A stretch of 64,000 bases of DNA from CAZBJJ01 sp964492245. GTDB taxonomy: Bacteria > Spirochaetota > Spirochaetia > Treponematales > Breznakiellaceae. Position 1 is the stretch's first letter; every line of letters starts with the position of its first letter. The notes under the pieces were generated by a model that saw only the letters and a list, made by a program, of their open reading frames with translations, was not told the DNA's origin and ran no database searches. The translations under genes were made by a program, and so were the position numbers. This document shows positions 24,822 to 32,832 of this stretch, one piece after another. The stretch is from contig CAZBJJ010000003.1 in the NCBI GenBank assembly GCA_964492245.1, forward strand, positions 1 through 64,000. Direction: 5' to 3'.

Positions 24822-26516
24822 TTAAAGGCGACCGGAATCCAGTGCCTCTAACTCATTGAGAATTTGTAACGCTTTATCAAAATTTTGTAAAGCAAGGTCT
24901 ATTCCCGCCCTAGCTGCCCCAAGGTTAGAAAATAGATCATCGAAATTTTCTAATAATTCATATTTAAGCGAATTAGAAATGCCCAAAATGGCCATGAGCA
25001 CCGTATTCATCGAAACCAGGGCCTGAATACTGGTCTTTAATAGCTCTTGCCCGGCAGAGTCGGCCTGCGAAATAATGCCCTGCATTTTCCGCCGTTTTAC
25101 CGGCAGTGCCAAAACCTCGCTCTGGGCCAATGCATAGGATGCCCCCCATTCGCCATTGGGCGAAAGCTTGGACTCAATGCCCTTAATTGCGGCGGGAATT
25201 CGCATAAGCTCGTTATAGGCCTCGACAAATTCTGCCCTGTTTTCCTTTTTTCTAAACTGCCCATCGACAACAATGGGGCGCAAAAAGCGGTTTGTCTGGC
25301 CCACTATAAATTGCTGGTGAAAGGCCTTCAAAAAGGCCATGGTAGCAGCATAGCGAAAGGGAATGGCCCAGGGCTCGCTTTCGCTCTGTATATGCTGAAT
25401 TTTCGGCAGCCTATCGGTCTTAAAAAGGGCATTTATTGCGCCATCCAAGGCGTCTCGGCGCCGTTTCTGGATAAATTCGCTGTATTTGGCCTCCAATTCT
25501 TTGCGCCAAAATTCGCGGTAAACAGCAAACCAGTCCTCGCCTGCCCCCAGGGCCTCTGGCCGCCAATGAGGTTTGCGAGTTATGCAGCGGATAAGCACGG
25601 GCAATTTAATGTTTTTATTAAAAAGTCGTATTTGCAGTAGGGCGGCTTGGGCCTTGCCCACCCAGACGTTCAACTCTTGCGAAACATCGTAGCTCTGGCT
25701 ACCCATTTTTTCCTGATGATTAAAGACAAAGAGCGATTCAAGCACCTGCAACGAGGGTGGCGCCTTTAACGAAAACAAAATATTTGACAATACCTGAAGC
25801 TGGTCAACCACTATATACGCGGGGCAGCTTGGCTCGTGGGTCGAAGTAAACGAAGACAGCAGGCGGTCAAAAAGAAAGGTGGAAAGTTCTTTTAAATACG
25901 AAAGGGTGCGCACATCCTGATACATAAGGGCGCGTTCGTCCTCACCTAAGTCCTGCAAAACGGTCTCGAGGGCCTTGTTAGTCAATAGGCGGATGTCATG
26001 ATCTGGCAGGCTCAGATTCTGTTCGCCCAAAGTGGCGGGGTCGGCCTCGTCGAGAATGCGCTGGTGGCTGCGCGCCATATTCAGCGAGCCCAAAAAAGCA
26101 ATAAAGGCTGGCCGGTCTCGCACCATGCTGCCATCGAGGGCGTCGAAAAAAAAGCGCGCGCTCTCCTTAAGTTTGAGCAATTCTGTGTAAAGCCCCTTTA
26201 GCAATAGGCCCTGGCTGTGGCTGTAGCAGTTGGGCGAGCCCAGATGATACTCCTGAGCTATCTTAGATATTAGCGCATCTTCGAAGAGGTTTTCCACGCT
26301 CCGGCTTGTCACTAAAGATTTCAATTTATAAAACACCCGCACATACCAGGGCTTCGCGTGCAATAGCTGGATGGGATCCACTTCTTCGCTTTCCCCATTC
26401 ACGGCTATCAGCGGCTCGCCATCGTGAGGAATATTTTTAGATATGCGTTCCAACAGCTTCTGTCGCTCCTGCAAGGAGAGGTTGGCCACAAGACGATCAA
26501 AGACAAATTCACCCAT
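24822..26516 (-). CDS. DUF5312-like spirochaetal protein
   Basis: A 564-aa, mostly helical, soluble protein with no signal peptide. The general look (EFVFDRLVANLSLQERQKLL start; long helical body with a coiled C-terminal region) matches the uncharacterised DUF5312 family of spirochaetes; the assignment is from memory of the family. No catalytic motif is evident. The transcript may be leaderless: TATAGT ends 7 nt before the ATG. argS follows after 17 nt. Confidence 0.6.
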   Translation of the reverse strand: MGEFVFDRLVANLSLQERQKLLERISKNIPHDGEPLIAVNGESEEVDPIQLLHAKPWYVRVFYKLKSLVTSRSVENLFEDALISKIAQEYHLGSPNCYSHSQGLLLKGLYTELLKLKESARFFFDALDGSMVRDRPAFIAFLGSLNMARSHQRILDEADPATLGEQNLSLPDHDIRLLTNKALETVLQDLGEDERALMYQDVRTLSYLKELSTFLFDRLLSSFTSTHEPSCPAYIVVDQLQVLSNILFSLKAPPSLQVLESLFVFNHQEKMGSQSYDVSQELNVWVGKAQAALLQIRLFNKNIKLPVLIRCITRKPHWRPEALGAGEDWFAVYREFWRKELEAKYSEFIQKRRRDALDGAINALFKTDRLPKIQHIQSESEPWAIPFRYAATMAFLKAFHQQFIVGQTNRFLRPIVVDGQFRKKENRAEFVEAYNELMRIPAAIKGIESKLSPNGEWGASYALAQSEVLALPVKRRKMQGIISQADSAGQELLKTSIQALVSMNTVLMAILGISNSLKYELLENFDDLFSNLGAARAGIDLALQNFDKALQILNELEALDSGRL

Positions 26517-26523
26517 AGCTAAA

Positions 26524-26552
26524 ACTATATGCCCTAGCCCTTGTTAGGTCAA
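26524..26552 (-). promoter_or_regulatory. Promoter of the DUF5312-like gene, apparently leaderless
   Basis: On the minus strand, TTGACC (26547-26552), a 17-nt spacer and TATAGT (26524-26529), then 7 nt to the ATG. It lies just downstream of the 22-nt repeat at 26558-26579. Confidence 0.7.
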
Positions 26553-26557
26553 ATACT

Positions 26558-26579
26558 AGTTTCCCGAACCTTGCACCTG
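26558..26579 (-). repeat. 22-nt repeat, inverted copy of 252-273
   Basis: An exact 22-nt match in opposite orientation to 252-273; a 13-nt part (cttgcacctgggt at 8050-8062) matches a third site. All three are intergenic. Confidence 0.8.
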
Positions 26580-27009
26580 CATAAAAACATGGCAAATAAT
26601 ACTAAGACAATTTTCCAGAAATAAATTTGCGGCAATGCTGCACAATAATGTAGCTGAAACTCGAATTATGTGACCTAATTACACGGAAAACTCAGTTTAA
26701 GCCTAAATGATTGCCCAATAGTTGAAATTTTGCTCTCCGTGGTAGGTGATGGGCCGGTTGCAACACAAATATGGTAAATCGTGAAAAAAATATTAAAACT
26801 CAAAGAAAGGACATGAGAATCACTTCTATCATCACAGCTCTTTAAAATTTGTTGTTTGGTTAGCATCATGCCTTATGGGTGATTATTCCGGAGTTATTTG
26901 CACCTTTCTAGTCCTTAGTTTTAGCTTACAAGGTGGCAGATTTGGAGTCAAAAAATATCTGCCATTTATCTTAAAGATTTTTCTTCTGTTCTATTTTCTA
27001 ATTTACGTT
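26580..27009. other. AT-rich intergenic region
   Basis: About 430 nt without a convincing gene. A 64-codon ORF at 26675-26869 has no ribosome-binding site and unusual composition. I see no structured RNA I can name and no clear terminator after tRNA-Glu. Confidence 0.5.
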
Positions 27010-27081
27010 TAGCCCCTAGGGGAGTCGAACCCCTCTTCTAAGAATGAGAATCTTATGTCCTAGCCGATAGACGAAGGGGCC
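27010..27081 (-). tRNA. tRNA-Glu (anticodon CTC)
   Basis: A 72-nt cloverleaf. The acceptor GGCCCCT pairs with AGGGGCT (terminal G-U), the anticodon stem TAAGA/TCTTA closes loop TTCTCAT, and the T loop is TTCGACT. It is the second gene of a two-tRNA unit. Confidence 0.93.
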
Positions 27082-27086
27082 ATGAT

Positions 27087-27157
27087 TTCCCCAGGGAGGA
27101 TTCGAACCCCCACAAGCAGAACCAGAATCTGCGGTGCTACCATTACACAACCGGGGA
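27087..27157 (-). tRNA. tRNA-Gln (anticodon CTG)
   Basis: A 71-nt cloverleaf. The acceptor TCCCCGG pairs with CTGGGGA, stem GCAGA/TCTGC closes loop TTCTGGT, and the T loop is TTCGAAT. Its body differs strongly from the tRNA-Gln(TTG) at 15769-15840. Five bases separate it from tRNA-Glu. Confidence 0.93.
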
Positions 27158-27201
27158 AAGAAAGGGACAAAGTTGTCCGTAAACACTGTCTTTCGAGTAG
27201 A

Positions 27202-27230
27202 AAAATATACTAGAGCAAGAAAAAAGTCAA
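27202..27230 (-). promoter_or_regulatory. Promoter of the tRNA-Gln/tRNA-Glu unit
   Basis: On the minus strand, TTGACT (27225-27230), a 17-nt spacer and TATTTT (27202-27207; a TATATT overlaps). It lies in the gap after the J-domain gene. Confidence 0.6.
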
Positions 27231-27235
27231 TGCCA

Positions 27236-28009
27236 TTAATAAATGCTGCTGCTCATAAAAAGCATACGCGCTTCGGAAATAGCCTTAAAATATTCCGGAT
27301 CGCCCCCAGCATCGGGATGGTGGAGCTTGCTCAGGGCCCTAAAGGCCTCTTTTATTTCCTCGTTGGTGGGCCAGCGGCGCAGATGAACATCTGGCGGACA
27401 GTCGAGCAGCATGCAGGACAGAAGCCTATCAATGTTATTAAAAGGAAGTTGAGCATGTTTTTTGAAGAGCTCATCGAGGTATTCGCGAAAATAGGCCTGC
27501 CACTGGGGCAGGGTAAATTGATTGAGTTCCCGGGCCTGTTTAATGGTGCGGGGGAAAAAAAAGGATTTCCACAGGGGATAGGCCTCGTTTTGAATTTGCT
27601 CTAAATGGGCAAGAAAAATAATAAAGTGGTTGATATTTGGTGGCAGTTTGCGCATAAGGAGGGCAATTTTTTTTACCCGCTCCTGAGCCCGCTCTTTTTT
27701 ATAGACAATCTGAGCCCTTTTAATTTGAAAATAAATTGAAAAAAAGGGATCGTTTGGCAACTTATAGGTGCGAATAAAATGGGGCACATTCGACTCGCTC
27801 ACCCGGCCCCGGCTCATTACCTGGTAACAGTTTTTTCTAAGGCGAATAGTGCGAAGCCGGGCATTGGCGCGGTAGTGCTGGAGCAGAAGCGGCCAGAGTT
27901 CGTGGTTTTTGCAATAATTATTTTGTTTTTCCAGGAGCTCTTCCAGCGAATAGCCCTTATTTGCAGCTGCAGCAGCGGCGGATGACAGTTTGGAAGATTT
28001 TTTTTTCAT
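27236..28009 (-). CDS. J-domain protein with C-terminal J domain
   Basis: A 257-aa basic protein. The J domain is at the very C-terminus (about 205-257) with the HPD motif in KLHHPDAGGD, so it should stimulate a DnaK ATPase. The N-terminal 200 residues are helical and I do not recognise them. There is no Shine-Dalgarno at this ATG. Instead a six-codon ORF (28006-28026) that starts 6 nt after a TATAAT box ends in a TGA overlapping this ATG. Confidence 0.75.
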   Translation of the reverse strand: MKKKSSKLSSAAAAAANKGYSLEELLEKQNNYCKNHELWPLLLQHYRANARLRTIRLRKNCYQVMSRGRVSESNVPHFIRTYKLPNDPFFSIYFQIKRAQIVYKKERAQERVKKIALLMRKLPPNINHFIIFLAHLEQIQNEAYPLWKSFFFPRTIKQARELNQFTLPQWQAYFREYLDELFKKHAQLPFNNIDRLLSCMLLDCPPDVHLRRWPTNEEIKEAFRALSKLHHPDAGGDPEYFKAISEARMLFMSSSIY

Positions 28010-28026
28010 GCTTTTTGCACGCCCAT
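28006..28026 (-). CDS. Possible six-codon leader ORF (MGVQKA)
   Basis: ATG GGC GTG CAA AAA GCA TGA, beginning 6 nt after TATAAT. Its TGA overlaps the ATG of the J-domain gene (ATGA), the usual layout for translational coupling. There is no protein-level evidence. Confidence 0.35.
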   Translation of the reverse strand: MGVQKA

Positions 28027-28032
28027 AGCTAG

Positions 28033-28062
28033 ATTATACGTTTTCGCTTTCATAGTCGACAA
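28033..28062 (-). promoter_or_regulatory. Promoter of the J-domain gene
   Basis: On the minus strand, TTGTCG (28057-28062), an 18-nt spacer and a perfect TATAAT (28033-28038). It lies within the last codons of apt. Confidence 0.65.
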
Positions 28063-28573
28063 GGGTTGTTATGGGAATATCGGGCAGGGCCTCGCGGTAT
28101 TTTAAAAAAGGCAGGCCGATTACGCCAAAAATGGCGGTTGCCCTGCCTCCAGAGGCATCAATTAAATCTACCGAAGCGCTAAGGGTGCCCCCGGTGGCGA
28201 TTAAATCGTCTACCACAAGAACTCGGGCCCCTTGGGGTATATCCTGGCTGTGAATCTCGATTTCTGCGCTGCCATATTCCAAGGCATAGGAGCGGGAAAT
28301 GGTTTTTCCCGGTAGCTTGCCTTTTTTCCTTATAAGAACAAGGGGCAGGCCGTGCTTTGCGGCAAAGGGGGCGGCAAAGACAAAACCGCGCGATTCTATA
28401 GCGGCAACGCAGTCAAAATCGCTGGGTCTATAGAGCTCGTCCATTTTTTGTAGACAGTAATTGAAGGCCACAGGATTGGCCAAAACGCTGGTGATATCGT
28501 AAAAAAGAATGCCGGGCTTAGGAAAATCCTTTACCCGCCGTATTGCCCCATCTAAGTCGAAGGTATCGCTCAT
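28034..28573 (-). CDS. apt: Adenine phosphoribosyltransferase
   Basis: A 179-aa purine-salvage enzyme making AMP from adenine and PRPP. The PRPP loop VLVVDDLIATGGTL and the N-terminal DFPKPGILFYDIT motif are typical of Apt, and the length is normal. It lies 7 nt after the flavodoxin-like gene and is probably cotranscribed. Its 3' end carries the promoter of the next gene. Confidence 0.95.
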   Translation of the reverse strand: MSDTFDLDGAIRRVKDFPKPGILFYDITSVLANPVAFNYCLQKMDELYRPSDFDCVAAIESRGFVFAAPFAAKHGLPLVLIRKKGKLPGKTISRSYALEYGSAEIEIHSQDIPQGARVLVVDDLIATGGTLSASVDLIDASGGRATAIFGVIGLPFLKYREALPDIPITTLVDYESENV

Positions 28574-28580
28574 ATAATGT

Positions 28581-28964
28581 CTACTTCCCGCTGGATATTT
28601 TTTTTGCCCATTCGCCCAGGTTTTTAATATCGCTATAGCTCATTGCCTCTGGCGACAGGGCTAAATCGCTATCGTTACAAATTTTTCGCAGCCAGGCTAT
28701 GGCTTCTGGGGCATCTTCGGTAAAGAGCCCCCCATAGCGGCCAGCCAGATTGATGCCCTGCAGGACCCGCTCAAACTCCGCAAAGGCTGGTGAATTGGGC
28801 GCTGAACAACCTAAAAAACAGATGTCGGCGGGCAAGATATCGGTGGCAGTAAATTCTGATGCCTCCACCTGGACAAGGCGGTCTTCTGTAAAAACGCCAG
28901 CAATTTCGCTGGCCATCTCTTTGAGCCCTTTGCCAGTATCGGTCAAAATTAAAATATGTTTCAC
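28581..28964 (-). CDS. Small flavodoxin-like protein
   Basis: A 127-aa alpha/beta protein (MKHILILTDTGKGLKEMA...) with the beta-strand and loop spacing of flavodoxins but a degenerate phosphate loop, so FMN binding is uncertain. The start is GTG without a Shine-Dalgarno; TAGACT ends 6 nt before it, suggesting a leaderless transcript. It heads an operon with apt. A second small flavodoxin-like protein is at 55549-55962. Confidence 0.55.
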   Translation of the reverse strand: MKHILILTDTGKGLKEMASEIAGVFTEDRLVQVEASEFTATDILPADICFLGCSAPNSPAFAEFERVLQGINLAGRYGGLFTEDAPEAIAWLRKICNDSDLALSPEAMSYSDIKNLGEWAKKISSGK

Positions 28965-28970
28965 GCCGAT

Positions 28971-29000
28971 AGTCTAGTCTCCAGTATGCCCCCTTGTCAA
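28971..29000 (-). promoter_or_regulatory. Promoter of the flavodoxin-like/apt unit, apparently leaderless
   Basis: On the minus strand, a perfect TTGACA (28995-29000), an 18-nt spacer and TAGACT (28971-28976), then 6 nt to the GTG start. Confidence 0.7.
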
Positions 29001-29024
29001 CGAGGCGAGCATTTTTTATCTATA

Positions 29025-30353
29025 TTAGCGCCATACAAGCCAGAGAAAGAGGCTTGCAGCAAGGGTGGTAATAAGGGTAAATGGCAGGCCAAGTTTTAAC
29101 CATTTGCCGAAATTCATTTTATAGCCCTGTTTATTCAAAATGCCTATTGTAACCACATTGGCACTTGCCCCAAAGGGCGTAAGATTGCCACCGAGGCAGG
29201 AGCCTATGAGCAGGGCAAACATATACAACTCGCTGTGTATACTGCTGCCGGTACTGGCATTGAGCCCTGCTATAAGCTGGCCCGCCACGGGTAGCATAAC
29301 AATAATATAGGGGACATTGTCGATAAAGCCCGAAAGAAGGGTGGAAAAGGCAATGATAACCACAAAGCCTAAGAGGATGTTTTCTCCAATAAGGCCCTGC
29401 ATAAGCAGGGAAAGGTCGTCTAAAAGCCCTACCCGGCTTATCGCGCCAATGACAATAAAGATGCCCATAAGAAAGATGCTGGTGTCCCAATCCAGGTTTT
29501 TCACTAGGCTTAGGCCTTTTTTAAAACCCTCCTTGCGCACAAAGCTGTACCAAAGAAGGCCCACTAGGGCCAGGCCCAGCACTAAGAGGCCAGCCGCTAA
29601 AGAAACGCCCCCACCAGTGGAAAAAAACGAGACAAGGGCCAAGCCGGCAATCATGGCCACAAGCAAAAGGGTCGGCAGCCAAGAGACTATTGCCTCTTTG
29701 TCTAAATTGGGCCGCGTATTGGCGGTTTTTCGGAAGTGAAACCAAAAATAGAGCGCCCCGGCCAACATGCCAATCTGAACGACAAAGAAAATGCTGGGCC
29801 GTCCGGCGTGCCAAAAAAAATCGTTAAAATTATAATTTGCCTCGGCGGCAAATATCATGCTGGGAGGGTCGCCCACCAGGGTGGCGGTGCCCTGTAAATT
29901 GGCCATTACCGCTAAGCCCACTAGAAAATAGCTGGGGTCCATATCCAGTTTTTTAGACAGGGCCAGGGCGATGGGTGCCATTACCAGAACGGTGGCCACG
30001 TTTTCGACAAAGGCAGAAATAATGCCGGTCATAATTAATATCGAGATTATCGCCAGACCCACATTGGGCGAGCGGTCTATTATCTCGTCTGCCAGGCGAG
30101 CGGGTACCCGAGAATAGATAAAAAGCTCGGCTATAAGCAGGGAACCCATGAATATCATCATTATATTCCAATTTATCAATTGGGTTAGCGCCTCGCTAGG
30201 GCAGACCGCCCCAGATATCATTATTAAAAAGGCTGCAATTAAAACCGAGGTCGATTTTTTATCGGGAAATACGATAACCGCCACGTACATGAGGCTGGCA
30301 ATTGCCAGCACCACATATTTTATAATACCCGCAGGCATAAGTAAACAAAACAT
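29025..30353 (-). CDS. ArsB/NhaD-type (ion transporter superfamily) permease
   Basis: A 442-aa integral membrane protein with about 11-12 hydrophobic segments. VGDPPSMIFA and the late GGNLTPFGASANVVTIG are the duplicated helical-hairpin signatures of the ArsB/NhaD/SLC13-like family. The substrate could be sodium/proton, arsenite or a dicarboxylate; sequence alone does not decide. The start is uncertain: an in-frame extension to 30503 overlaps tsaC and reads as non-membrane sequence, so ATG 30353 is preferred although its ribosome-binding site is weak. Confidence 0.8.
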   Translation of the reverse strand: MFCLLMPAGIIKYVVLAIASLMYVAVIVFPDKKSTSVLIAAFLIMISGAVCPSEALTQLINWNIMMIFMGSLLIAELFIYSRVPARLADEIIDRSPNVGLAIISILIMTGIISAFVENVATVLVMAPIALALSKKLDMDPSYFLVGLAVMANLQGTATLVGDPPSMIFAAEANYNFNDFFWHAGRPSIFFVVQIGMLAGALYFWFHFRKTANTRPNLDKEAIVSWLPTLLLVAMIAGLALVSFFSTGGGVSLAAGLLVLGLALVGLLWYSFVRKEGFKKGLSLVKNLDWDTSIFLMGIFIVIGAISRVGLLDDLSLLMQGLIGENILLGFVVIIAFSTLLSGFIDNVPYIIVMLPVAGQLIAGLNASTGSSIHSELYMFALLIGSCLGGNLTPFGASANVVTIGILNKQGYKMNFGKWLKLGLPFTLITTLAASLFLWLVWR

Positions 30354-30405
30354 GGCCCATTCTATATCAAGGGATGTTTTTGTGCCAGCTGGGGGCTTGC
30401 GAAAC

Positions 30406-31065
30406 CTAGGCCGGCCAGACCCCTGCCCCCTGGCGTAAGACTTCAACTTCTCCGGGGCGAATATCCAAGACGGTAGATTGAATACGGGGTCTATCCTCCC
30501 CACTGTCCAAAATCAGATCCACGCCCTCGATGGCCTCTAACTCCCAGGCCTCGTCGAAGAGGTCTTCTTCGGGAATAGCAAACCCGTCTGCCAGCTCCTC
30601 CGCATCGAAGGCCGCGGATTCGCCAATAAGGGAGCGCTTAGCGGTAATTGAATACAGCGGCTCGCCTAGGGCCTGGCAGAGGGCAAGGGGCACCGGATGG
30701 TTGGGAATACGCAGACCAATTTCTCCCCGGCGCAGCGATAGTTTTTTGCTTGTCCCGTGCAGGGCATCGAGAATAAAGACATAGGGGCCGGGGGAAAGCC
30801 GTTTTATTAAGCGAAATCGAGTATTGTCCAGGGCACAATAGTCCCCAGCCATCGAAATGCTATTGGTGATAAAAGTAAAATGGCGCTCGTCGCGCTGGGT
30901 GGAAACAAGCCTAAGGGCATCCACCCCTGCCTTGGAAAGGGCCGAACAGGCAATTATCCAACTGGTATCGGTGGGTAGGGCAATGACCCCGCCATTGTTC
31001 AAAAGCTGTGCGCTGCGCTGAAGTATGCGGGTATCAATATTGTTAGATATTATATACTCAATCAT
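30406..31065 (-). CDS. tsaC: Sua5/YrdC/TsaC threonylcarbamoyl-AMP synthase
   Basis: A 219-aa YrdC-fold protein with the substrate-pocket motifs IALPTDTSW and a SITAKRSLIGESA segment near the ATP site. It makes threonylcarbamoyl-AMP for t6A37 of ANN-decoding tRNAs. The start is the ATG at 31065; a longer TTG start is rejected. TATAGT ends 6 nt before this ATG and there is no Shine-Dalgarno. Length fits the short TsaC type, without the Sua5 C-terminal domain. Confidence 0.82.
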   Translation of the reverse strand: MIEYIISNNIDTRILQRSAQLLNNGGVIALPTDTSWIIACSALSKAGVDALRLVSTQRDERHFTFITNSISMAGDYCALDNTRFRLIKRLSPGPYVFILDALHGTSKKLSLRRGEIGLRIPNHPVPLALCQALGEPLYSITAKRSLIGESAAFDAEELADGFAIPEEDLFDEAWELEAIEGVDLILDSGEDRPRIQSTVLDIRPGEVEVLRQGAGVWPA

Positions 31066-31071
31066 CCGGCA

Positions 31072-31077
31072 ACTATA
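31072..31077 (-). promoter_or_regulatory. -10 element before tsaC, apparently leaderless
   Basis: TATAGT on the minus strand, 6 nt before the tsaC ATG. No good -35 is seen at 17-18 nt. Confidence 0.4.
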
Positions 31078-31242
31078 CTTTAAATGTATAAAACAGTATA
31101 CGGCCAGCCTGCCTATTTCCCGCAATCAATGGGGGCCTTTAAGCCCCTGGCGAAAGTGCTAGCCCTTTCGGCCGCTTTGGGCTAGAATTGGCGATTATTA
31201 AAGGGACCCGGAATCTATTCCGCTTTATGGGAGAAAATAAAT

Positions 31243-31692
31243 ATGGGAATCGAACAGAGCTTTGTCATGCTAAAACCTGGCACACTACAGCGCCGCCTTG
31301 TTGGCGAAATTCTCTTGCGCTTCGAGCGAAAGGGCTTAAATATTGTCGCCGCCAAACTTATGCATATTGATGAGAGCCTGGCCAAAATTCACTATGGCGA
31401 ACACGAGGGCAAGGACTTTTATAAAAAACTTATTGAATACACTGTTTCGGGGCCGGTTTTGGCCATGGTCGTAGAAGGCGATGGAGCCATTTCGATGATT
31501 CGCCAATTGGTGGGCCCTACCGAGGTGAGCCAGTCGCTACCGGGGACCATCCGCGGCGATTATTGCCACCACACTAGGCTAAACCTAGTACATGCCTCGG
31601 ATTCGCCAGAGAGTGCCGCCAGGGAAATACCGCTGTTTTTTGAGCCCCAGGAAATTATCTCCTGGGATGATGGGAATGCCCACTGGTTTTAA
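31243..31692 (+). CDS. ndk: Nucleoside diphosphate kinase
   Basis: A 149-aa Ndk with the catalytic His117 in NLVHASDS and the KPGTLQRRLVGEIL N-terminal motif. It balances NTP and dNTP pools. GGGAGAAAATAAAT precedes the ATG. It starts a plus-strand run with gpsA, manC and two more genes. Confidence 0.95.
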   Translation: MGIEQSFVMLKPGTLQRRLVGEILLRFERKGLNIVAAKLMHIDESLAKIHYGEHEGKDFYKKLIEYTVSGPVLAMVVEGDGAISMIRQLVGPTEVSQSLPGTIRGDYCHHTRLNLVHASDSPESAAREIPLFFEPQEIISWDDGNAHWF

Positions 31693-31766
31693 GGGACCAG
31701 TAAGCTTGCGCGCAAGTTAACTTGCGGGCATGAAGGGCCAAAGCCTGAGTAACAATGGAGGGAAAA

Positions 31767-32828
31767 ATGGGAACACGAGTTTGTATTATTGGCGCCGGGG
31801 CATGGGGCACGGCGGTGGCAAAAATTATTGCCGACAAAGATATAGAGGTGCGCCTGTGGAGCTACGAAAAAGATACCGTAGAAGATATCAATACAAGGCA
31901 CTGCAACACTCGCTTTCTTCCCGAGGTTGAACTGCCCCCGACGCTACATGCCAGTAGCGACAGCCTTTGGTGCGCCGAGGATGCCGACTTCTTAATTCTT
32001 GCCGCTCCCTCACTTTTTATTCTCTCTACCCTAGAGGGCCTGTTAAATGCACCGAGCATTCAATCGGGCAAGACTGTTATTGGGGTAATTACCAAGGGCT
32101 TTTTGCCCTCGGCTCGGGGGCCGCGCCTTATTGTGGAAAGCTTGGAAGACATACTTCCCAAGGCCTACAAGGGTAACCTTGTCTATATTTCTGGGCCCAG
32201 CCATGCCGAGGAAGTGGCCCGCGGCAAGATTACCGGTCTTATCGCCGCAAGCGAAAATGCTAAAAACTCTATACGCTTTCGCGAGCTTATAAGCTCTGCC
32301 CATGTGCTTATCTACTCCTCCCTGGATATCCGCGGGGTGCAGGTCTGTGCGGCAATTAAAAACGTGGTGGCCATTGCCTTTGGTATGCTCGATGCTTTAA
32401 AGGAAGAGGGCGGCCTGGGCCAGATGTTCGGCGACGGAACAGAGTCCCTGCTTTTAGCCGCGGGCCTGAACGAGATACAATATCTGGGACAGGCTATGGG
32501 TGCCACCCATGCCGAGACATTTTCGTCTATAGCCGGCGTGGGCGACCTCGATGTAACCTGTCGCTCCAAGCTGGGCAGGAACAGGCGCTTTGGTAAGGAC
32601 ATCATTCAAAAAAATATTTTAGATAATTTTAAGGACATCGACGACCTGCTCAATCGCATTGGCGAACTTGAGTATTTGCCCGAAGGCATTGCCGCCTGTA
32701 AATATGGCAAGACAATTGCCGATTCGCTGGAGATAAAACTTTTAATTACGGATGGACTGTACCGAATCCTAAACCGAGAAATTAGCCCCATCGATTTTCT
32801 ACATAGCTTAGTTAAAGGAATGGGCTAA
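31767..32828 (+). CDS. gpsA: Glycerol-3-phosphate dehydrogenase [NAD(P)+]
   Basis: A 353-aa enzyme reducing dihydroxyacetone phosphate to sn-glycerol-3-phosphate for phospholipids. The Rossmann GAGAWGTAVA motif, the SGPSHAEEVARG segment and IKNVVAIAFG with the catalytic Lys are present. ATG 31767 is chosen because GGAGGG lies 4-9 nt upstream. Confidence 0.95.
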   Translation: MGTRVCIIGAGAWGTAVAKIIADKDIEVRLWSYEKDTVEDINTRHCNTRFLPEVELPPTLHASSDSLWCAEDADFLILAAPSLFILSTLEGLLNAPSIQSGKTVIGVITKGFLPSARGPRLIVESLEDILPKAYKGNLVYISGPSHAEEVARGKITGLIAASENAKNSIRFRELISSAHVLIYSSLDIRGVQVCAAIKNVVAIAFGMLDALKEEGGLGQMFGDGTESLLLAAGLNEIQYLGQAMGATHAETFSSIAGVGDLDVTCRSKLGRNRRFGKDIIQKNILDNFKDIDDLLNRIGELEYLPEGIAACKYGKTIADSLEIKLLITDGLYRILNREISPIDFLHSLVKGMG

Positions 32829-32832
32829 TTTT

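Noticed and set aside
26675..26869. 64-codon minus-strand ORF in the AT-rich gap
   Set aside because: No ribosome-binding site, no recognisable features and a composition unlike the neighbouring genes.
27087..27157. Pseudo-tRNA because its body differs from the other tRNA-Gln
   Set aside because: All stems pair and the CTG anticodon loop is intact; it is a second isoacceptor.
30354..30503. N-terminal extension of the permease
   Set aside because: It overlaps the end of tsaC and encodes non-membrane sequence not expected for the family.
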